Shown one piece after another: positions 38,012 to 46,697 of a stretch of DNA of 64,000 nucleotides. A program made the position numbers and the translations under genes. This stretch comes from Agelaius tricolor (taxonomy: Eukaryota > Chordata > Aves > Passeriformes > Icteridae). Position 1 is the first letter of the stretch; each line of letters opens with the position of its first letter. Under the pieces are notes generated by a model that was given only the letters and a program-made list of their open reading frames with translations, did no database searches and had not been told where the DNA came from. The DNA lies in assembly GCA_023055355.1 (NCBI GenBank), contig JALJCS010000001.1, positions 78,346,881 to 78,410,880 on the forward strand, given 5' to 3'.

Positions 38012-38942
38012 TGTGAGAGTCTGTCCGAATTTTCCCTCATCTGCCTCATGATCGTCATTTGGGGACCACTGAAGAGAAGACTCCCCCTGTCTAGAATCTC
38101 TGGCTCTGAAGGAGAAGGTCACATGCCAACAAGGCCCTGAGATCTGAGAGCATTGCTAAGTTATTGTTTCCACAGGTGTTGTTTGCTGTATGCTAAGAAG
38201 GGGGCACCGTGCCCTTTTTGCAACAATAGCCTTGGAAGCTGTCCCACTGCTCAGCCTGGCTGGACTTCTCCTGAGTTTCAGGTGGTCTCCCACAGGAGAC
38301 CCTCACCTGTTTTACAACCACCGTGACAGACAGACTGAGATGTAAGAAGCCTCTCCATCAAGGACTGAGACATGAAACCCCCATGTGAAAAGGCCCCTCT
38401 TCTCCTTCCAAGGACTGGGACTGAAACCCCTAACCCAGGGGAGGTGTGTGGGGGGAAGCAAGCTGACCAAACCAAAATGTTTGCCTGCAGGTTGTGACCA
38501 CTGGACCACGAAAATGATGGTTCTTGCCTGCTGCCTAGCTTGGACTCTGTGTACCCCCCTTTCTATTCTTCCCCCCTGAAGACCATTGTTTCAGTTGCGA
38601 AATTTATTCTCCCTTTCCCCAAGAAAAAAGAGTATAATTGGGGTCCAGATGAACTGTGCCTCTGAGGTCTCCCCAACATAACAGGCAGATCCTTGACTGG
38701 ACCAAAGGACTTCGTCTCTACATTTGGTAGCTATATCCCCCTCTTTCTCTCTCTCTTTTCTCTCTCTTGCTCTATCTTTTTCTCTCCCTTAATCCCTCTA
38801 TCGCATTTTGCTGTGGTCATTCAACAAAGGTGCATTTGTTTTGATTATTACTGCAAATCCCCTGCGCCGTGTCAGCTTTTTGCACCCTGAGATCAAATCC
38901 ACGAACCATCACGAAACCCGTTCATAAGGACGGATCGTGACA
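38012..38942 (+). mobile_element. Solo LTR, 931 bp, 5-bp target duplication
   Basis: A GC-richer block starts TGTGAGAG and ends GATCGTGACA, giving TG...CA ends. It is flanked by CATGC at 38007-38011 and again at 38943-38947, a 5-bp target-site duplication, the length usual for class III (ERV-L-type) integrases. Inside, in plus orientation, are a C-rich segment, a TATAA at 38633-38637 after an A-rich stretch, and then a pyrimidine-rich CT tract (38738-38790). I saw no AATAAA; the poly(A) signal may be a variant. The sharp ends and intact duplication suggest a fairly young solo LTR. No gag, pol or env remains. Overlapping minus-strand open frames at 38278-38509 are not genes. The class is inference from duplication length. 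Confidence 0.82.
38633..38637 (+). promoter_or_regulatory. TATA box of the 38.0-kb solo LTR
   Basis: TATAA is preceded by an A-rich run and followed by GC-richer sequence, as expected near the U3/R boundary of the LTR. It could start plus-strand transcripts into 38.9 kb and beyond. Confidence 0.45.
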
Positions 38943-38947
38943 CATGC

Positions 38948-41900
38948 AAAAGAGACTACTACAGGGAAATGGTAGTTTGAGTAAAGTTCAAATGTTTGTA
39001 TTGCTCCTGAAACAATTTTAAAAAGTTTTATTACTCTTGAGAGACTCATGACACACCTAATAGCATATAATGATTATCTATGTTAGTAATAAATTGGAAG
39101 AGATTTTAAAAGTATTTCAGGGCAAGACTGAGACCCAAAATAAAACTGAACAACTGAAGTCATTCCTCTAAAAGCAGAAAATGCTTTTATTTGATCTGAC
39201 AGCAATAATTCTTGATGGAATTAATTGCACATGAAAATCATTGACAAGATGTGCAGAATGGACCTGATAAACTTGATCTGTGGCTCCCTGGCTTATCAGT
39301 GTTGGTCGAAAAATACTTCTGAACTACAGAAAATACAATACATTCATAACTTCAACTCAGAAGCCAGAAAAGTCCATATTCTGACTGTTTTTCTGGGTCA
39401 TTTTATTCATTTAATACATAATGCATTCCTTCTTTCACCTCCTGTTCCAAACATAAATTAGAATTTTTGACCCTGATTCTGCAAGGTACATAAGCATTTT
39501 AAAATAAGTACAAAGTGAGGAGTACTTTGGTGTCTGAAATAGAACAATTAAAGGCTGATGTGTAAAAAAAGTTCCACAAACCTTTGTTCCAAATTACCCT
39601 TAGGTGAACACAGGGGAGGACTTAGATGAAATGCTTGAGATACTTTAAGGGCTCCTCGGTATAAGATAAACATCCCTTTTTCCTACCTTGCCCTTTCTAT
39701 CCCTATTTCTGCCATCCTGTGTGTGCCCTTCTACTTTTTGCCCAACATTCATTTTGTATTGAATCCAGTAAGCAAAAAACCAAAATAGAATATTTTTTTC
39801 TGTAACTGTTAGTTCACTGTCTGTTTAGACACACTCAAGTTGTAGTGGTAGAACAAAAGACTGAATGCCAAATATGCAGCACATGGAAGGAGTAAAAAAG
39901 AAGTGCAAATTTATACTGGCAATGCCAGTATAATTAATTGTAATTCTATTCCAAAATTCACTGTACATCTTTTTTGTTCAACTTGAAATAAACTTTAGTA
40001 ACTCAATGTCATCTCCCAGGCATGTATAGATGCTGTTTCCTGGTTTGATAGGAAGAAGCAAAAGCAGAAAGAAGAAGCTATCTGCCATCTTTCAATTAAA
40101 AGAAGACAAGAAAGAAAAAAAAAGCAACGTTCTTCAGTACATGAAGTAATATCTGTGGAGCTGCTGAAGTGTCTGCTTCCACATGTCCCATCCAAAGACA
40201 CCCAAAACCAATTTTTGGAAATGAAAGTAATCCCAAATTTTTTGACAGAGCAGACTTGTCACAGTTTAATCCCCTATAGGCTTGTTAAATGAAGTTTATT
40301 TTGTTGAAGGAAAAAAGAAATAATTTTAAGTATAGGTATCCAAAGTATAAAATGGGATGCGTTTATGATGCAGTTGCTGTAGTGAGAGCACTCTTGCCGT
40401 TTTTAGCAGACCTTTGATCAGATACAGAGATGATAGCTGTGACAATAAAGACAGACTACAAAAACCCAATCAATAAGGAATAGTCTGGGATAGCAGCAGG
40501 GAAGAGTCACACTGATGTTGGACAGAATGGTGAGGAGAGGATGAAATGAAAGATGAAAAAGGGAGATAGAAGAAGCAGAAATTTAGGGGAAATATTTTTC
40601 TTCAGTACATCAAACACAGCTTAAGCTGCTGAGGTTCCACTTAGCCTTGCTGGCCCTGCTGGTGATGTAACAGAGGCTTATTCTGCCTCTGGCAGGCTGA
40701 CCCTGTCTGGATGGCAGGTGCCTGCCACAGCCTCTCTATCTGACCTCTTCAGATGGAGATTTTTGGGGCTGGTCTGTGTCTGGCAAATGAAAACTGAGAA
40801 ATCACAGTTATTTTACAGTCATGTAATAGATCCATTTGTGAAAGTTTGCTTTTCTTCTGCATCTGTTCTGCCTTACAGACAAATTACATGGTGAAGAAAA
40901 AGGGGACTGTAATTATCATGGCAATGATAGCATCCACTTAGGAAACACTAAAATAGTTTGTTTCTTTTTGATTACCATACTTTTAGATTTTATTTTTTTA
41001 ATGACTCTTATGTAAGCCAGTAGCATGTTTTCTTTAAATTTCTACTCCATTGGGGAAAAGAAAAAATGTCTAATATTACATTTTTCATTCAGAACAACTC
41101 ATCAGTTACAGTGACGTCTGCAAAATATTTTTGTTTTCATATCAAACAAGAGAAATTTTTCTCTCTAAATTAAAACAGACTCCAAAAGGTTATAAATACC
41201 CCAAGAATGAGAGTCATATGCACTTCCTCTAGTGTATGAAATGCAGAGTTGTTAATTTTATGCTAATATGCAGATAAATAACAAGAATTATAAAATGATA
41301 CTGATAATATATTTAACTTTTTCAAAATGTCCATAACAAAAATTATTAAAATCTGCAAATTCTCTTTTCCTTTTCTCTTTCTCTTAAAACTGTTTTACTT
41401 TTGTTATTTTTACAGTAATTTGATACTTCAGTAGTAATAACAGTAATTATTGGCCATAATTGTAATATTAACTGAAAATGAAGACAATGAGAAAAAGATA
41501 ATTTTTTGTGGATATGAATTATAAGCCTTCATACCATTAATTAAAGAAGAAAATGATGGATGGAAAAACCATTTCAGAATCTTCAAGGCAATTAAGACTG
41601 CAAGGGAATTTGCACTAGAGGTCTGACACTACAGTGGGAATCAGACCAAATTTCCTTGCAAACTACTGACTGGGAGACACATAGATGTAGATAATAGATA
41701 AATAAAAGTAATTAGTATTAAGGTTCAGTTCAATTTCCCCTTGTATTTTTTCATTGAAGCATGCATATATATATTTCTTCTTGATTTAGTCATGCATTCA
41801 AGATGTTCATATATGAACATTAGAGCTGTAGGTCTCTGCATGTTCAGTCATTTCTTGGGCAAACTTTGGGCTCAATGAAGATAGCACAATGAATATACTT

Positions 41901-43309
41901 CTCAACAGACATTGAGTTAAAAATACCTTCAGAAATATGCAGACAATATCTCAGGATGTTTAGTTGATTATGGATATTGCAGTAAGACTGTAGATGGTTT
42001 GGGGAATGCAGACACCACTGTCCTTTGATAACTCTGTACATTTCTCACTCATACATATAAAATGTCTTTAAAACTGTGGGTAGTATCTTCCTGATAACAG
42101 GAATTAATTATTAAATTTCACATTGCAAAGTATCATAAAGAAAACCATGATGACATAGAATGTGAAGATTATTTTTCATGTAAATGCCACTGCCAAATAA
42201 TTTCAGATTAACTTTTATAGATCTTATATTTTAGTACTTCTCGTTGTTATACATGCCCTCATTTTAATATTTTTTCACTGAAAGGTTCAATAAAAGAATG
42301 TTTATAAAACTCTCATGGGCTAACATGTATGTTGTTTCACTTTTAAAGTAAAATAAGCACAACATTCAGTAAAAAAAAGTTGAAGTATGCTATTTTTCAG
42401 AATTTATGAAATGCATTATTTTTTATAAGTATGGTTAAATATTTGTATTTTGCTATCCTTAAAAAGAGCAAGATTGCTAGCAGGCCTTTTGTAAAATTTG
42501 AAGTGTATATACATAACTATATAAGTAACAATGTTTTATTATAAAATTATAGCTTATTTTACATGTAAAACTACATTAGGCAGCAACCTATACTACATAT
42601 TACAAATTTCCTTATCCTTATATTTATTTACATGATTGATTATAAAAATGAAAAATAATTTCATTCAAAATAAGTTATATTTAGTACAGAACAAGACATG
42701 AGAATAAGAAATTTTAGGAGTGATCATGGAAGAAAGAGAAAATGTACTTGTGACAATGTGAGTTGGCTTCACTGTCTCAGAAGAAGAAGATTTACCTTGA
42801 AAAACTATGGGAACAACTGTCCTGTACTTTGATCCATAAAGTACAGCAGGTCTAGGTAGAGAAAACCTCTGCTGCCAGATTTCAACAGAGCTATCTTTCC
42901 TACAACAAATTACTTATATCATTTCCATGCTGCTTCCAAATCTGTGCCAAGAGCAATGTGGCTTTAATGGACCAAGAAATCTTAGCCAAGGTTTGCTGAA
43001 TTTTAAAAGCAGCAAGTTCTTTTGCAACCGATAGAAGAATTATAGATACAATATCATGTTCAGCAAAAGGCTGTCTGAAAATTAAGAGTGGGATAACAAC
43101 TCACATTTTCTACCTGTTAGCTTATTTCTAGGAATGAAAAATGGATGAAGAAATATTTCATTAGAAATGCAGTTTAAACATCTAGGTAGTGTGCTTGAGT
43201 GCACTTGTTTTGCTCCCAAGACAAAATAGAAAAAGCAGAGGTCAAAAGCAAAACACTTCTGTCCTGCTCTGAGTCTGTGCTGATGTCAAAGGCAATTTGC
43301 CTATTTCAG
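38948..43309. other. AT-rich unique sequence, no gene seen
   Basis: No gene or transposon recognised. Two perfect inverted repeats are visible: 10-bp arms around a 3-nt loop at 39911-39933, and an 18-bp palindrome ATGTTCATATATGAACAT at 41803-41820. A GC-richer patch at 40630-40790 with GCCTCTGGCAGG words does not match any element I know. Confidence 0.5.
41803..41820. repeat. 18-bp perfect palindrome
   Basis: ATGTTCATATATGAACAT reads the same on both strands. It contains overlapping half-sites of the GTTCA/TGAAC type, but the spacing gives no clear receptor element. Confidence 0.8.
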
Positions 43310-43502
43310 GAATACAGCAACACACAGGAAAACTGCAGCTCACAGCAGTCAGTGTGCACAGGTTCAGAAATGGAGGTTTACCGTGGTTTATTTTCCAAAT
43401 CAGCTTATTTTAGAAATAAAAGCTACTTGGATGCTTTCTGCTGGGGTTCAAACATAGGTCTGCTTCCTTTTCCACACAGTCGGAGCTTGTGCTCTCCTTC
43501 AG
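43310..43502 (+). other. Exon-like open stretch bounded by splice-site matches (unproven)
   Basis: A good 3' splice-site match, TTTGCCTATTTCAG, ends at 43309, and a near-consensus 5' splice site, CAG followed by GTAAGA, begins its intron at 43503. Between them, 193 bp stay open in one frame (first residues EYSNTQENCSS, last LCSPSG), and the frame runs on to 43561. A second acceptor, CTTCCTTTTCCACACAG, ends at 43479 and would define a 23-nt microexon 43480-43502. The upstream frame begins after a TGA at 43194 without an ATG, so only an internal exon would fit. I recognise no protein family. Cryptic splice sites are common in introns; treat this as a candidate only. Confidence 0.18.
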
Positions 43503-45794
43503 GTAAGAAATTACGCGACCTCGATCACAAACTTTCCATGCAGGTTGATTCACTGCCATAGCTTGAAGAAGCTGACAGCCAGACCATCGCCACAGCTTTT
43601 CATTGTCTCCTAATTATGAAATCTGAAATTTTATAATTCAGTTCAAGCATAGAAAGACAGCTTTTAGAGACATGCTTGTCATGTTACACCTCACAACTCT
43701 ATTAAAAGAAGATGTGGAAATAATGTAGTTTTGTGTATAATATATGGCTGAAAGTTGAAGTGTTCTGCAGTAGTCTGTATTCATCTCTTTCACAATACAC
43801 CAAGAAAATTTTACACTTCAGTGTAAAATTTCAGATATAACAATATTCAGATACTCAGAGCACAATATAGCTTCAGAGTCTAAATTATACTTTCCCAAAG
43901 AAAAGGACATTCTTTCAAGCAGCAAGTTATCTACTAACACAAGAAAACAGATACAGCTGGATATATTTTGCTGCCATTATCGAAGTATTTATGTGAATGA
44001 ATTCCACAGAAAAATCCAATTCAAAAGTAACATGAAGAAAAATATAATCTCATAGTTGTAAAATAAGTCTTTTTGCGTTTCAGAAAATGCCAGTTTTCCT
44101 ATTCTTTAAGTTGACTGACCTGGTCTGTTCTCTTTGGAACCAGACTCTGGAATCTACTGAGTGACCCATGGGAAGTAAGACATTGCAGTTCAAAGAAATG
44201 TAATATGGTTACATTGCCCTGCTAGCCTCAGGCATGTTTCTGCTCCTTTTGTGCTTGCATGACAGCTGTGTTAGAATGCTTCTCAGCTAGGTTAGGATGC
44301 TGCTTTTATCTTCCTTTATATCTTATTGTTTTCAGCTCAAGTTAAAAAATTCAGTGGGGCAGAGACAGTACACCTGACAATAAAGAGCAGGAAAGCTCCA
44401 TGGAGGAGGCAGATATTGCAGGAAGCCTGTGAGCTTTAGGAGGAAATCTGGAGTGGCCTGGAGGTTTGAGCAATTAGTAAAAGATATTAAGAACAGACTT
44501 AGGTCTGTCTGGGACCTAGGAAAAAGTCTTTAGGAGTCAGAGGACAGCCACAGAGGTGAGAATTGGTGAAGCAGCAACCAATAGTGAAGGATCACTGGAA
44601 AGATATAAGTGAGAAGTCAGACATCAAGACAGAGGGAATATCAAGAGAGAGATGTCAATGACAGTTAGATGACAGCTGTGAAAAAAACAGGCAACTTCTT
44701 CTTCCAGGAATCAGCACAAGTCCAGTGAAATGTGTTGATTTCTCTTTGGCAGTCTTTAGGTGAAGTGAAAGTCTCTGCAATAAAGCTTTGTAACTGTTAT
44801 TACTTCAAAATTCAGGGAATATAGGCAACATTTAAGTCCAGAATGCTGAAGACACTGGATTAGATTCCCTATGCTGATGCCACTTCCAAAAATGACCAAA
44901 AGACAGAAAAAGAGTGTTTGGCTGACAAAATGCTTTTTTAAATGTCACTTGCATACATGTTTGGTAAATTCAAAGCAGAATGCCTAATAAGTATATTACA
45001 TACAAGGCATTTCATAATACCTCTTGTACTCGTACAGCTATTGCTATTAATTCACTTTTTTTGGCAGAAGAAATATTCCATCACACAGTTTCATGGTCTT
45101 GCTGTCTTCTCCACTGTGGCTGCAGAGAATTCTGCTGCTAAACTAGTTCAGATCTATATAAAAAGAGAGACTGTGTGCAGATGGTGGGTCAGTAGGGATG
45201 TTTGTGCTGCACAGCACTGAAATCCACTTTGTTCCATCAAACCAAATGTAATTATGAGTTGGATTTTTTTGTTTGTTGGTGGGTTTTTTCTTTTCCCCAG
45301 GTGTGGCTTACGAGAGATGGATAAGAGGCTAGTGTCAGAGAAGCCAGTAGGTTTCTTTATTGATAATAAGATTTTGCCTTTTACCTCTTGCAGTAACATT
45401 TCATACTTTTTTTCTGTGTCTGAGAACCTTCTTAAAGTCAAAATATTAAGGAAAAAAGCATATCATAACTTCTTTTGACTTTCACATGAAGTAATTCTGC
45501 CAAATTCTGTTTCTCAACGTTATAGAGGAAAGATAAAAGACAGATATTAAAATATGATTTTGCACAAATATTATTTTTATCAAATTATGTTTCCAACATT
45601 ATCTTATTCTGAACTCTGAGGTTCTTAGTGCAGATTCAAACTTGAATCAAGCCATTTTTATGCTACAGTTTTACATCATTAAGTGATGCAAATTTCAAAA
45701 ATATCACCAAGTTCATTTTCTCAGCATGTTTGTCTGCTAGTTCCTGAAATTGCCCAAAGTACTTTCAGAGCATGCACAGATACATTTCTGTAAA
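43503..45794. other. AT-rich unique sequence, no gene seen
   Basis: Contains an inverted repeat with 12-bp arms and a 2-nt centre at about 43806-43831 (AAATTTTACACT / AGTGTAAAATTT). A patch at 44340-44780 is purine-rich and has no recognised identity. Open frames at 44942-45220 and 45154-45478 overlap on both strands and lack motifs. Confidence 0.5.
43806..43831. repeat. Inverted repeat, 12-bp arms, 2-nt spacer
   Basis: AAATTTTACACT, TC, AGTGTAAAATTT: arms are exact reverse complements. A very short loop favours a cruciform rather than a microRNA precursor. Confidence 0.8.
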
Positions 45795-46030
45795 GGGCTG
45801 TGAAGAGATCCAGCTGGAGAAAGAATGTCCTTCTCGGATGTCCCGGCCAGCTATCCAGCACCGCTAGCAGTACGGGGGCACTATCCCCATCTCCGTGGTT
45901 CGGGACAGCACCTGAGGCAAACGCTCTGTGCTATGACAGCAGAGCGACCTTGTGGTAGGATGTGGCTTGGCTTGTGGCTACAGTCAGCAAAAATAAGAAG
46001 AGAGCGCTCTCCAGCTGTGGTGAATCCAGG

Positions 46031-46036
46031 TTTATT
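46031..46036 (-). terminator. Poly(A) signal of the outer LTR
   Basis: TTTATT on the plus strand is AATAAA on the minus strand, in the context GGGGCCCAATAAACC. It is now separated from its own TATA box by the nested LTR. Confidence 0.65.
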
Positions 46037-46360
46037 GGGCCCCATTGTATGTTTTATATATGGGTTTATTGTAAAGTTGGTTAATTTTATAAGTTAAGAA
46101 TTTGGTTTGACCCTCGGTTCCCCCCATGTTCTCCCTTGTAATGGTTTGTTCCTTCCACCTGTTACCTGTCAATCATCATAACCGTCCCCTCTCAGGTCGA
46201 GAATCTTCTGTCAATCATCCCTCATCTAACATATGATTTGTCCCCCGAGCCTTTTCCCTCCCCTGGGCCCTTCCTATTGATTCAGTGTGTCCCTCGCGCC
46301 CCCCCCCGCCCAGGTTCTGTTCATTGGTCCCTCGTGTCCCCGTCCATTACACCTTTCCCC

Positions 46361-46368
46361 TTTATAAG
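46361..46368 (+). promoter_or_regulatory. TATA box of the nested LTR
   Basis: TTTATAAG follows a C-rich run and an upstream ATTGG box by about 35 bp, and precedes AATAAA by about 55 bp: a standard LTR core promoter layout. Confidence 0.65.
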
Positions 46369-46419
46369 TGCCTACCTAATGGTTTTTACCCGACGTCGTC
46401 ACTGGGCCTGCCTAGGTCA

Positions 46420-46425
46420 AATAAA
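46420..46425 (+). terminator. Poly(A) signal of the nested LTR
   Basis: AATAAA followed by GTGCGGTGGCATCC, a GT-rich downstream element, as in retroviral R regions. Confidence 0.65.
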
Positions 46426-46689
46426 GTGCGGTGGCATCCAAACGCTTGTCCACTACTTCCTTCCTTTGCCTCAGCACTTCGCAGTCCTGCTCTCGCCTGC
46501 ATCACCACACAGCAGACGGAGCCACTACTCAGGGGTTCTCGCCGAGAACCTGGGAATGGCGGAATTCGTAGTCTCCACCAGTCACTCCGGGAGCGGCTAG
46601 CCGGCCCCAGTCAGCTCCAGTGGCTGCGGAAGCGAGACTGCACCCAGGGGAGCCAACAGCAGAAGAGAAAGTCGGTCGGGTTGCAACAG

Positions 46690-46697
46690 CTTATAAG
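46690..46697 (-). promoter_or_regulatory. TATA box of the outer LTR
   Basis: CTTATAAG reads the same on both strands; the outer LTR's U3 lies to its right, so it acts on the minus strand. Transcription from it would now run through the nested LTR in antisense. Confidence 0.6.

Larger units (their letters stand above)
46045..46602 (+). mobile_element. Nested LTR, plus strand, inserted in the outer LTR
   Basis: The sequence GGCCCCA occurs immediately on both sides (46038-46044 and 46603-46609), and deleting the 558-bp block together with one copy restores a smooth outer LTR. In plus orientation the block has a U3 with a 12-bp direct repeat CTGTCAATCATC (46166-46177 and 46208-46219), an ATTGG box near 46323, a TATA box TTTATAAG (46361-46368) and a poly(A) signal AATAAA (46420-46425), followed by a C/T-rich U5. 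The ends are TTGTATG and GGCTAGCC rather than a clean TG...CA, so the exact termini are uncertain. The 6-7 bp duplication again suggests a class II element. Open frames at 46238-46600 and 46285-46803 reflect low stop density in GC-rich DNA. Confidence 0.72.

Noticed and set aside
43806..43831. 12-bp inverted repeat considered as a microRNA precursor
   Set aside because: The 2-nt spacer and short stem cannot form a Drosha/Dicer-type hairpin.
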